Shown here: positions 25,127 through 33,934 of the stretch, in pieces | How the letters are laid out: each line of letters starts with the position of its first letter | How positions within the stretch are numbered: position 1 is the stretch's first letter | DNA from: Treponema sp. | GTDB lineage: Bacteria; Spirochaetota; Spirochaetia; Treponematales; Breznakiellaceae | Assembly: GCA_009781475.1 (NCBI GenBank) | Contig: WQYB01000014.1 | Span: forward strand, 1-47,721 | Direction: 5' to 3' | DNA: 47,721 nucleotides | Program-made: the position numbers and the translations under genes | Notes under the pieces: generated by a model | Seen by the model: only the letters and a program-made list of their open reading frames with translations | Databases searched by the model: none | Told to the model about the DNA's origin: nothing

Positions 25127-26188
25127 GTGTACACAAGAGAAATATTACCTCCAATTTCATCACCTATCGAGGATGGAAACCCTGTAATGGGGACATGGAA
25201 TAAGGCTTTTGATAAAGTTGATTTACTGGAAATAAAAAAGCCGTTTCGCTATCCCTTTCCACGCTGGGTTAGAAATTTCCGCATAAAAGAATGGCAGTCC
25301 TTCAATGTAAATAATGAATCTTATACACTTGATGCCATTTTCTGCAATGTAAAATTATTCCGTATGGCTCAGGTTATACTCTACGATAAAAAAAATAATC
25401 AAAGATTTTTCTTTAGAAAAATAAAACCGGGAACAGGCTGGCAGCTTCCTTTAAGTCTTGCCAATTCATCAATAGACAGCCATTCGCCGGATTTTTACTT
25501 TCGTATACATAATTGGCTGGATGCTGATACCGTAAAATTGGATATTAATATTGAAGCAAAGAGAAAACAGCCATCCCTGACAGTTCATTTAGCTTTTAAT
25601 ATTAACCGCGCAAAAGATGATCCAATGGCAGTTTCACTGGGTTTTTCAAAAAGACGTATAATGTACGCATATAAGGCTTTTGCTCCGGTTCAGGGTGATA
25701 TTGTATACGCAGGAAAACATATAAGTATAAATCAGGATACAAGTTTCGGGTTTTTCTGCGATTTTAAGGGATTTTTCCCATACAGAATGCGCTCAACTTT
25801 TTGCAGCGCCGCAGGTTATATTGAAGAAAATTCCGTAAAAGAACGACGGTTTGGCTTCCATATTGCCGAAAATCAAACAAGTGAAAAAAATAAAAATAAC
25901 GAGAATGCATTATGGATAGACGGAAAGCTGACGCCTCTTCCGCCTGTATTGATTACAATGCCGAATGGAACCGATGATACATGGGTTATACAGGATGTTG
26001 AAGGAATGATTGATTTAACATTTACTCAAAAAGATTATAATAAAAACGGTATAAAATTATTTATAACAAGAGCGGATTACAATATTGTATTTGGATATTA
26101 CAACGGAATGCTTGTTAATTCGGACGGAGAAAAAATTCAGATTAAAAACCTGTTTGGTATGGGTAAAAAACTTTATTTACGGGTGTGA
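25127..26188 (+). CDS. DUF2804 family protein
   Basis: A 353-residue soluble protein with the spacing of the DUF2804 family: REILPP near the start, GTWNKAFDKVDLLEI, RIKEWQSFNV, then SLGFSKRRIMYAYKAFAPVQG and a C-terminal VFGYYNGMLVNSDGEKI. The family is believed to be beta-rich and has no established biochemical role. Start is a GTG close behind a promoter, without a Shine-Dalgarno. The next gene begins within 3 nt of its stop, so the two form an operon. Confidence 0.8.
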   Translation: MYTREILPPISSPIEDGNPVMGTWNKAFDKVDLLEIKKPFRYPFPRWVRNFRIKEWQSFNVNNESYTLDAIFCNVKLFRMAQVILYDKKNNQRFFFRKIKPGTGWQLPLSLANSSIDSHSPDFYFRIHNWLDADTVKLDINIEAKRKQPSLTVHLAFNINRAKDDPMAVSLGFSKRRIMYAYKAFAPVQGDIVYAGKHISINQDTSFGFFCDFKGFFPYRMRSTFCSAAGYIEENSVKERRFGFHIAENQTSEKNKNNENALWIDGKLTPLPPVLITMPNGTDDTWVIQDVEGMIDLTFTQKDYNKNGIKLFITRADYNIVFGYYNGMLVNSDGEKIQIKNLFGMGKKLYLRV

Positions 26189-26190
26189 TT

Positions 26191-28287
26191 ATGGCAAAAA
26201 AAAATAACGCTCATTCAAATAATGCAATTTACGCACCGGGAGAACTTGACCGTGTACGCGGTAAATTAGGCGTAACAGATGCTAACGAAGCAAAACGGAT
26301 GATGGCGGTTTTAGGCGGAGAAGTAGGCACTGAACGGGCTGCAGAAGATACAACGGCAAAAAATAAAAAAGGCGGCTCATCAGCCGGTGAAAAGCCAAAC
26401 AAACGAATCCGTAGAGTAGATGTTTCTATGGATGATGATGAAGGAAACAGGTCAAAATTTAAAAAATCAGGACCGTATCCTGGGGATGATCCTTCCGTAC
26501 CGGCAAGATTAAGTTATTCAGAAAGGGTAAAAATCGATCAGTACGCAGGACAGGCTGTATTTGAAATAAAAAACTCCATGCAGATTTTAACTTCAATTTT
26601 TTCTTTTTTTAAGGAACCTGTCGATTATGTAAATCCGCGCTTTGTAACGGTGCGTTTAAATGAATACTTTAACAAGGTCGAAAGGCTTGTAAATTCGGCA
26701 AGAAGTCTTTTTCCAAAAAATAACAATAAGCGAAACAACCAGTTAAAAAGAGCTTCTATCTTTGTTTTTAAAATACTGGATACAATCCGCAGCTGGGATA
26801 TTGAAACACTTTCAAAAAATATCGCCGATTTACAAGCTCACCCCCGTACTGTAAAAGTAACTGATTTTTCTGAAGTTTTAAGAGCCATTTACAAACCTAT
26901 ATTTATACTCGAGGAACTTAGCGTCGAAAATTTTAAATCCGCTTTTAAACTTGTATATAAAGTTTTATACATAGAAAGCCCGATGGACGCAAAAGAAAAG
27001 TACCAGGATGTTATCCGCAACATTATAGCTTCGGTAGTTGACATAAGGCGTAATGTTCATTTTGGTCTTTATCCGCTTTTAATGAAATTAATTTCTGATC
27101 GCTATATTGTATACGAGCGGTTTTTTATCGAAAGACGAAGAAGATATATGGCTTTCCTTAACATAAAAGAATCTGAACAATTTAACGCTTCTGATTTAAG
27201 TCCCCAGCAGATAGAAAGTATGGATATAGAATCATTGCAAAAGAATTTAAGCGAAGTTGACGAAAACGCAGAAGATACAGAAGACGGAGAAACTAAGGAA
27301 ACAGAAATTAAAGAAGATCCCAATGATCCGAAAGTAATCGAACGTAAAGCAAAAGAAGATGCAGAAAGAGCGCAGCAAAAAACTTTGGAACAAAGCAGGG
27401 CAGCTCTTAGCGTTCTCTTTCCAAAAGCAGGCTGGGATAAACTTGAAGAATATCCCGATCTTTATCCGTATTTTACGGGAATATACAGCATGAGACACGG
27501 TTATGAATTAATCGCTCCTACGGACCCTGTTCAGCAGGTTTCTGTTTTAATGCATATACTGGACGATCTTTTTATCGGATTGCGTTACGTGAACTTCAGT
27601 ACTATTATAGGACCTGACGGCAATCCAATAAAATTATATGACGAACTGGGTTCGATTTTAAACAATTGGAGAGGTTTTATAGAAGACAGTTTTTCAAGAG
27701 ATTACCTTCCGCGTTTAAATGAATATTGCCGTATATTGGAAAATTCCAAAGATTCAAGATCAACTTATGCCAAGAAAAATTTAAACGAACTGCATTGGAT
27801 TAAACGGTTATATTTCCTGCCGTACTACAGATTTGAATCAATGGGACCTCCGCCGTTTCCCAAAAAAGATATTGTAGCAATTTATGCCGAAACAAGAAAA
27901 CTTAGAAAGTTTCTTACAGCTATCGCAAAAGGCATTGAACACGGCATGCGAGCCGGCGGAGCTTCTGCAAAAGCTCCATGTAACGGAATAAATAATCCCT
28001 GGGAAACTTTTAATTTCCAGGTTCCAAATCCAATTTCAAAAAGACTGGATTTAATGCTTCCTCCTGAACGCAAGATGAATGCTACACTGGTTTTCTTTTC
28101 ATTGTCTGCAGTTACATTACTCGATCATCTTATTAATAATGAAAACAGCTGGGCATACGCAAGCCGCCCCGGTCCGCTTTTCAGGAGCGTTAATAACGAA
28201 GGAATATTTCCATTATTCGGCGTTGATGAAAAAATTGATGCAGATAGAATTTTTAAAGAGTCTTTGAAAAAACCGTCTAACGCTTAA
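26191..28287 (+). CDS. Conserved-looking helical protein, function unknown
   Basis: A 698-residue protein (ATG at 26191; a GTG at 26185 overlapping the previous stop is the alternative). It has no signal peptide or membrane span. Residues 1-100 are charged and low in complexity (many Lys, Asp, Gly), followed by a long mostly helical region (YSERVKIDQYAGQAVFEIK, FKSAFKLVYKVLYIESPMDAK) and an acidic stretch near 350-385 (EDTEDGETKETEIKEDPNDP). I do not recognise a family. Its tight linkage to the DUF2804 gene suggests a shared role. It converges with the M16 peptidase gene and the two overlap by 4 nt at their ends. Confidence 0.8.
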   Translation: MAKKNNAHSNNAIYAPGELDRVRGKLGVTDANEAKRMMAVLGGEVGTERAAEDTTAKNKKGGSSAGEKPNKRIRRVDVSMDDDEGNRSKFKKSGPYPGDDPSVPARLSYSERVKIDQYAGQAVFEIKNSMQILTSIFSFFKEPVDYVNPRFVTVRLNEYFNKVERLVNSARSLFPKNNNKRNNQLKRASIFVFKILDTIRSWDIETLSKNIADLQAHPRTVKVTDFSEVLRAIYKPIFILEELSVENFKSAFKLVYKVLYIESPMDAKEKYQDVIRNIIASVVDIRRNVHFGLYPLLMKLISDRYIVYERFFIERRRRYMAFLNIKESEQFNASDLSPQQIESMDIESLQKNLSEVDENAEDTEDGETKETEIKEDPNDPKVIERKAKEDAERAQQKTLEQSRAALSVLFPKAGWDKLEEYPDLYPYFTGIYSMRHGYELIAPTDPVQQVSVLMHILDDLFIGLRYVNFSTIIGPDGNPIKLYDELGSILNNWRGFIEDSFSRDYLPRLNEYCRILENSKDSRSTYAKKNLNELHWIKRLYFLPYYRFESMGPPPFPKKDIVAIYAETRKLRKFLTAIAKGIEHGMRAGGASAKAPCNGINNPWETFNFQVPNPISKRLDLMLPPERKMNATLVFFSLSAVTLLDHLINNENSWAYASRPGPLFRSVNNEGIFPLFGVDEKIDADRIFKESLKKPSNA

Positions 28288-31200
28288 ATCTTTAAATATT
28301 GTACTTCTACTTTGAATTTTTTTGCCGCTTCATGTGCCATTTTTTCGCCTGCGATAATTACAGGTGCAGATTTTTGCTTTGAAGCAAATGTTTCAAAAGC
28401 AGACGCGATATCCTCTGTTGTTACAGAAACAAGTCTTTCCAATTTTCTTTTTCGGTAACTGTCTTCGATGCCGTAAAGAAATCTGTAAAAGTCGACAAGA
28501 CCGTCTTCCGCTGCAGTTCTTGGACGTGTTTCTTTCGAATAACATCCAATGATTGATTTTTCCAAATGATCCTGCGTAGATTTACAATAAAGACTGTTAT
28601 TGAATACCGAAGAAATTACATCAAGGGAGCGCAGCGGATTTGGATCGCGGTATGTTGCAAAAGATACGCAGCTTTCAAGACCGTCACTGTTTATAAAAGC
28701 ACCGTATGCGCCGCCTTTCATTCTTATATCTTCCCACAAGATTCCGGTGCTTAATTGATGAGTTAAAACACTTTCTGCTACTTGTCCAATCGTATCAAAA
28801 GGAGCTGCATTAAAAGACTGTGCTGCAAAACCTACCTGTAATGACCTGGAAGCGAAAACTTCAGCGCGCTGTGATGGGTAGTCTGTCTCCATTATATCTT
28901 TACTTTGAAGCCTTGGCACTGGAGCTCCGAATTTGCTAAACCTTTGAGCAACTTGTTTGCAAACAGAATTTGAATCTGCAGTATCTAAAGAATCACCTGT
29001 AATATTTACAATAAGCCCGCTATTTATAATTTTTTCCTGTATTTGTTTTAACTTTTTTACAATTTCTCCAATGTCTAATTTGGCAAGATAATGCACAAAT
29101 TCAATCTGAGAAATACCTCCCCATTTTTCTTCTACTCTTTTTGAATGTGATCTAAAACGCCCTGCTCTTCCTGATGCGTAAATATGCCCCATAGGAGCCA
29201 GAGATGAATTAATTTCATTTTTCATTTCCAGTACAAGATCGTTTATACGCCTGCGATCCGATAAATCCGCTTCTGTTATTAAACGTAAAACCAATTCCAA
29301 AGACGGCGCTATTTTTTCATCAAGACATTTTAACCTGAAAAGCAGCCAGTCTCTGCCTGACAGATCAAAACTTCCTGATGCTGTTTGTAAATATGACGGA
29401 GTGCCTTTTACGGCAGAACCGGAATGTAAAAGAGCGATAAAACCGCCGACAGTGCGGGCAAGTAAACTTGACACTTCGCCGTAATCCATTCCGGGAAGCC
29501 CCACAGAAACAACAGATCTTGAAAAAAATAAAAGCCATGGATAATCTTCCATGGAAAATACATCGACAGGAAATGACAGATCGAAATAAGTTATTCCATT
29601 TGTATATAATTCATGACAGAAAGCCGGCACTCCGTTTAAATCAACTTCACGCCTGTGTATACAATCATATTGAGTAGAAAGATCACTTCGGGAAAGATGC
29701 GGTATGGAAGAAAGCGCCTGCGGGCTGTCAGGTTCACTTTGAATTTTTTCAAGCATTTTGGATTTTTCCATAATTTTTTGCTTTTCATTTTCACCTAACT
29801 TTTTTTCCATTTCCAAAAGCGTTTTTAAATGTTGTTTTTCCTGTTTCGGTAAAAAATCTTTTTTTGGTTCAAGAATTACTAAAGCCCTGTGCTGGTTATC
29901 CAAAAAATATTTTTGAATTAATGATTCAAAAAACCTGCTGTCATTTGCCAGATTTTCTTTTAATTTTGCAATAGAAGGCTGAATTAACAGGCTTTCCCAG
30001 GGTTTACTTCCGTGCATCCATGTCCTTAAAGAACGGCGCATCCAGACAAGAGAAAATGGTCCTCCTGATCTGCGTATTTCCTTTTGAGAAAACTCCAATG
30101 TTAAAAGTGCAGCTTCTATTTCCTGCTCAGGAATTCCTTCTTTGACTAACCTTTGCAGTTCTCCCATTATTAATTTATCTACAGCTTTACCCATTTTTTC
30201 CGGTTTTCCAGAAACACTTTTTAATCCTGCAACAAATAAAACTTCCCTTATTTCACCTTCTAACCCTGAAACAGGAGTTATATCCTCACCCAATCCTGAT
30301 TCAACTAAAACTCTAGTTAAAGGAGAGCCGTCATGCCCTAAAAGAATTTCTGTAAGAGCGGCTAACGCTATATTTTCGTTTGTATCTGTTACATCAGAAC
30401 AAAGCCATGAAATAAATATAGTAGATTTACATTCATTACCGGCAGGACACGGTATAAGGAATTTTCTCGGTTCGTTCCAGCGCTGTGTTTTTATAATGGG
30501 CGAACCTTTTTTTCCGTCTTGAATTTCTGAAAAAAATTCCTTATCCAGAAAGAAAAGCTGTTTTTCTGTAGGAATATTTCCGGCTAAAAAAATGCGGCAA
30601 TTTGCGGGTGAATACTTTTCTTTATGAAATTCTTTAAAATTTTCCCATGTTAACTTAGGAATAAACTGCGGATCTCCGCCTGATTCAAAAGCATACGGAG
30701 TGCCCGGCATAATCGCTTTTATCGACCAAAGCCCTGCATAAGTATCAAGTGATGAATACGCTCCTTTCATTTCGTTATAAACAACGCCTGTTATTGAAAG
30801 TTTATTTTCATTGAGTTCCAGCCTGTGCCCTTCCTGCATAAATGTCCACTCAGGAATTAAAGGACGGAAAACAGCATCTCCGTATACGGACATCAAATTA
30901 AAATAATCATGTTCGTTAGTTGAACTTGCAGGGTAAACAGTCTTGTCAGGGAATGTAAGGGCGTTTAAAAATGTTTGAAGGCTTCCCTGCGCAAGAACAA
31001 TAAAAGCATCTTTTAGCGGATAACGCTTTGAACCGCAAAGAACAGCGTGTTCAAGTATATGAGCTACCCCTGTACTGTCGTAAGAAAAAGTAGAAAAAGC
31101 AAACGAAAAAAGATTTTCACTGTCGCCGTTTAATACATGGAAAACTTCAACGCCGCTTTTTTCATGTTTTGCCCAAATACCCTGAGCATTAAGTTCATCT

Positions 31201-31298
31201 AAATCCACTACATCAAGAATATTAAAACCGCTTTCCAGCCTATCGCCTTTTTTTAATGCAGTTTTAACTGCGGTTTTTATATTCATTTTATTATTCAT
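28284..31298 (-). CDS. M16C-family zinc metallopeptidase (PreP-like)
   Basis: A 1,004-residue inverted-zincin peptidase. The HxxEH motif is HILEH (H80, E83, H84) and the third zinc ligand is E176 in NEMKGAYSS. The full-length four-domain layout, with C-terminal YGAFINSDGLESCVSFATYRD-type sequence, matches presequence-protease/M16C members that degrade peptides in an enclosed chamber. No signal peptide is seen, so it should be cytoplasmic. The ATG overlaps the stop of the FliG-like gene by 4 nt, so translation is coupled. Confidence 0.93.
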   Translation of the reverse strand: MNNKMNIKTAVKTALKKGDRLESGFNILDVVDLDELNAQGIWAKHEKSGVEVFHVLNGDSENLFSFAFSTFSYDSTGVAHILEHAVLCGSKRYPLKDAFIVLAQGSLQTFLNALTFPDKTVYPASSTNEHDYFNLMSVYGDAVFRPLIPEWTFMQEGHRLELNENKLSITGVVYNEMKGAYSSLDTYAGLWSIKAIMPGTPYAFESGGDPQFIPKLTWENFKEFHKEKYSPANCRIFLAGNIPTEKQLFFLDKEFFSEIQDGKKGSPIIKTQRWNEPRKFLIPCPAGNECKSTIFISWLCSDVTDTNENIALAALTEILLGHDGSPLTRVLVESGLGEDITPVSGLEGEIREVLFVAGLKSVSGKPEKMGKAVDKLIMGELQRLVKEGIPEQEIEAALLTLEFSQKEIRRSGGPFSLVWMRRSLRTWMHGSKPWESLLIQPSIAKLKENLANDSRFFESLIQKYFLDNQHRALVILEPKKDFLPKQEKQHLKTLLEMEKKLGENEKQKIMEKSKMLEKIQSEPDSPQALSSIPHLSRSDLSTQYDCIHRREVDLNGVPAFCHELYTNGITYFDLSFPVDVFSMEDYPWLLFFSRSVVSVGLPGMDYGEVSSLLARTVGGFIALLHSGSAVKGTPSYLQTASGSFDLSGRDWLLFRLKCLDEKIAPSLELVLRLITEADLSDRRRINDLVLEMKNEINSSLAPMGHIYASGRAGRFRSHSKRVEEKWGGISQIEFVHYLAKLDIGEIVKKLKQIQEKIINSGLIVNITGDSLDTADSNSVCKQVAQRFSKFGAPVPRLQSKDIMETDYPSQRAEVFASRSLQVGFAAQSFNAAPFDTIGQVAESVLTHQLSTGILWEDIRMKGGAYGAFINSDGLESCVSFATYRDPNPLRSLDVISSVFNNSLYCKSTQDHLEKSIIGCYSKETRPRTAAEDGLVDFYRFLYGIEDSYRKRKLERLVSVTTEDIASAFETFASKQKSAPVIIAGEKMAHEAAKKFKVEVQYLKI

Positions 31299-32488
31299 AA
31301 AAATACATCCTCGTCACTGCTAAGTATAATATCTCCGTTTTCACGGGCATTCCTGAACCACGAAAGAAAGTCTTTTGCAATTGCCTCACAATCACGTTTC
31401 GGCACTGCTCCGAGTATTTCAAATTCTTCACGGATTATTTTTCTTCTGCCTGCCGAAACGCATGAAAGAATTTTTTCTGTAAATTCTTTTTCTCTGCCTT
31501 TTAATAAAATCGCTATATCACGCTCTTGCATTGTTTTTAATTTATCCTGAATGGATCTGTCGTCGGCTTCAATAACATCATCGAGTGTATACAATTGTTC
31601 CTTTAAATTAAGTCCAATCTGCGGATCTTCATTTTCAATTTCATTTATAAGCCTGTCACCGAAGGAATAATCACTTTGTTTTAATATTGCAGCTAACGTC
31701 TGCATTCCGTCAATTTTAATATCTTTAGCATTGCCGGAAATATGCCTGGCTTTTTCTTTTATTCCTGCACTGACATGTTCAAGCACTTCAGGAGAAATTT
31801 CTTTTTGATACGCGATACGTTTTAAAATTTCAGGCTTTTGACTGTGCGGAAGTTTGCTTAAAACACCGGCGGAAAGTTTAGACGGAATCCTGGAAAGTAT
31901 TAAAGCCGATGTCTGAGCGCTTTCTTCTTTTAAAAGCATGATAATCTGTTCCGACGAAAACTCTTCCAGAAAACCAAACAGATTTTCCTTAGACTGCGGT
32001 ACTGCCTTATTTAAAAGTTCTTCGCCTTTATCAGGTCCCTTTGCCGTATAAAGAATGGAACGTGCTGTTTCAATGCCGCCTCGTGAAAAACCTGTAAAAC
32101 TGTAAGGCTGAAAATTTCTATTTGCAAATAATGTTTGAAATTCCGCTAAAATTTCATCTCTTTCATCAGGTTTTATAACCTTGGTTAAAGCTATTTCTTT
32201 TGATATCTCACTTACCTGCTGCGGATCAAGCTCTGCGAGTATACCGGCTGCCTGTTCGCTTCCAATTAGTATTAAAAACTTTGCAACTCTTGTGTATTTT
32301 GAATCTTTGGAAATATTTTCTTTTTTATTATTGCTTTTATCAGCTTTTTTCTGAGGTTCTGTATATACAGGTTTTTTATTTTCATGCGGAATTGACGGTT
32401 TTAAAGGTTTTGTTTCTTTATAAAAAGCAGGCTGCTGGTTCATTGTTTTTTTATACATATCCGAACCGTGTTTATATATATTCCCCAT
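31295..32488 (-). CDS. FliG-family flagellar motor switch paralogue with N-terminal extension
   Basis: A 397-residue protein. Residues 1-65 are a charged, Lys/Pro-rich extension, then FliG N-domain sequence (KFLILIGSEQAAGILAELDPQQVSEISKEIA), the middle domain, and a C-terminal domain with ADDRSIQDKL and the ILLKGREKEFTEKILSCVS helix, matching the torque-generating end of FliG. Spirochaetes commonly carry two FliGs; the extension and divergent middle suggest the accessory FliG1 type rather than the main rotor protein, but this is inference. No flagellar operon surrounds it. A TACAAT hexamer ends 8 nt before the ATG and no Shine-Dalgarno is visible. It is coupled to the M16C gene. Confidence 0.82.
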   Translation of the reverse strand: MGNIYKHGSDMYKKTMNQQPAFYKETKPLKPSIPHENKKPVYTEPQKKADKSNNKKENISKDSKYTRVAKFLILIGSEQAAGILAELDPQQVSEISKEIALTKVIKPDERDEILAEFQTLFANRNFQPYSFTGFSRGGIETARSILYTAKGPDKGEELLNKAVPQSKENLFGFLEEFSSEQIIMLLKEESAQTSALILSRIPSKLSAGVLSKLPHSQKPEILKRIAYQKEISPEVLEHVSAGIKEKARHISGNAKDIKIDGMQTLAAILKQSDYSFGDRLINEIENEDPQIGLNLKEQLYTLDDVIEADDRSIQDKLKTMQERDIAILLKGREKEFTEKILSCVSAGRRKIIREEFEILGAVPKRDCEAIAKDFLSWFRNARENGDIILSSDEDVFL

Positions 32489-32539
32489 ATACCGATATTG
32501 TAATATAATAAGTAAGTAAATAATAGATATCAGGAAAAA

Positions 32540-33466
32540 ATGAATAAAATATTTTATGCACTTTTTATAGCAATAATCGCATTTCTTTTTTCTTGCGGCA
32601 GCAAACAGCCTGTATCTATCTCAAATTCAGATAATTACCGCGATATTGAAGAAAGAATAGAACCTACAAGAGCCGAACAGGTAATGAAATCTTTGCATAA
32701 AGCATATCCCGATCATATTGAAGCAGTAGAATTCCGTAACGATGACTGGGCAGTTTTACTGCGCGGAAAGTGGTACTATTTTGCGGGGGGAAGACTCCTG
32801 CCTGAAGACAAACTTGAAAATACAGACATTTACAGACCCATTCAATTTTATCATTATCCGGCGCAGCTTCCGCCCTGGACTGCAAGAACCCCTGAAGAAA
32901 CAGAACGCTTCAGAAACATGACTGCTAACAGAAGACAAAACACATTAAAGCGCTCATCTTATTTTACAGAAGATCTATGGCAGGCTTCTACCAGAATAGA
33001 AACAGAAAGAAGACTTGTAAGAATTACTTTTTTCGGCAGACGAATAAGGGTTCATCAGGGGATTCAGGAAAAACTGGAACAGGTAGAAACACGAATCCTT
33101 GCAATCGCCAGAATGGAAAGTGAAGTTCAAGCATGGGTAGACGGCATCGGAACTGTGGAAGCCTGGCACTGGCGCAATGTTGCAGATATAGAAGCCAGGT
33201 CTTATCATTCTTACGGATTAGCTGTCGATCTTTTACCCCGCTCCCTGCGCGGAAGACAAACTTACTGGCTTTGGACTTCACGGTACAGAGAAGACTGGTG
33301 GAATGTTTCGTATAACGACAGATACCATCCGCCGCAGGCTGTTATAAACGCTTTTGAAACCTATGGTTTTATTTGGGGCGGAAAATGGCTGTTATTCGAT
33401 ACAATGCATTTTGAATACCGCCCGGAAATACTGGCATTCAACGGCTTATTAAAAACTGAAAACTAA
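32540..33466 (+). CDS. M15-family peptidase lipoprotein (VanY/M15C-like)
   Basis: A 308-residue lipoprotein with lipobox LFSC (Cys19). The C-terminal third is an M15 zinc carboxypeptidase-like domain: SYHSYGLAVDL supplies H223 and D230, and FDTMHFEYRP supplies H290 and probably the catalytic acidic residue. This family trims peptidoglycan peptides, so the protein probably acts on the wall from the periplasmic face of a membrane. The N-terminal 150 residues have no recognised domain. CAGGA precedes the ATG. It is divergent from the FliG-like gene. Confidence 0.87.
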   Translation: MNKIFYALFIAIIAFLFSCGSKQPVSISNSDNYRDIEERIEPTRAEQVMKSLHKAYPDHIEAVEFRNDDWAVLLRGKWYYFAGGRLLPEDKLENTDIYRPIQFYHYPAQLPPWTARTPEETERFRNMTANRRQNTLKRSSYFTEDLWQASTRIETERRLVRITFFGRRIRVHQGIQEKLEQVETRILAIARMESEVQAWVDGIGTVEAWHWRNVADIEARSYHSYGLAVDLLPRSLRGRQTYWLWTSRYREDWWNVSYNDRYHPPQAVINAFETYGFIWGGKWLLFDTMHFEYRPEILAFNGLLKTEN

Positions 33467-33508
33467 AAATAAAGCTCAGATAAAGTTTTCATAATATAAT
33501 ACCCTCAA

Positions 33509-33553
33509 TTTTAATAATAACTAACAGCGGTAAATATCCAGCCGTAAGTTATT
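33509..33553. repeat. Imperfect inverted repeat after the M15 gene
   Basis: AATAACTAACAGCGG and CCGTAAGTTATT pair imperfectly across about 18 nt in the gap between the M15 gene and the XRE gene. There is no T tract, so this is a structure of unknown use. Confidence 0.35.
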
Positions 33554-33587
33554 TGCTATTATACGATATAAAAATGAAAATGTAATA

Positions 33588-33929
33588 ATGGCAGAGAAAA
33601 TTAAAATAGATGAAGACTATATCAAGAAATTGATTAGCAATAATATAAAACGCCTGCGGACTATACAAAATGTATCCCAGTTAAATCTTGCGGTAAGTAC
33701 AGGTCTTACACATAACTTTATAAACGATATAGAAAACTGCAAAAAAGGTGTTTCTGCCAAAACGCTTGCAAAAATATCAATTGCGCTTAATGCAGAACCA
33801 TATCAGTTTTTTCTGCCTGAAAGCTCTTCCAACGATGAAGTAACGAGTTACGTGAATGATTTTAATGATTCACTTCAGAAAGTCGTAAAAGAATTAACGC
33901 AGCAATACATTACAGCGCCTAAAAAGTAA
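33588..33929 (+). CDS. XRE-family helix-turn-helix regulator
   Basis: A 113-residue protein with a Cro/C1-type helix-turn-helix in residues 15-70: IKRLRTIQNVSQLNLAVSTG then LTHNFINDIENCKKGVSAKTLAKISIALN. The tail is short, acidic and Ser-rich. There is no strong Shine-Dalgarno; a three-codon frame (ATG AAA ATG TAA) at 33574-33585 ends just before the ATG. It converges with ftsH, 5 nt away. The target is unknown. Confidence 0.86.
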   Translation: MAEKIKIDEDYIKKLISNNIKRLRTIQNVSQLNLAVSTGLTHNFINDIENCKKGVSAKTLAKISIALNAEPYQFFLPESSSNDEVTSYVNDFNDSLQKVVKELTQQYITAPKK

Positions 33930-33934
33930 AAGGC

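Noticed and set aside
33574-33585. Three-codon upstream frame before the XRE gene as a regulatory leader peptide
   Set aside because: Too short to distinguish from chance in AT-rich DNA.
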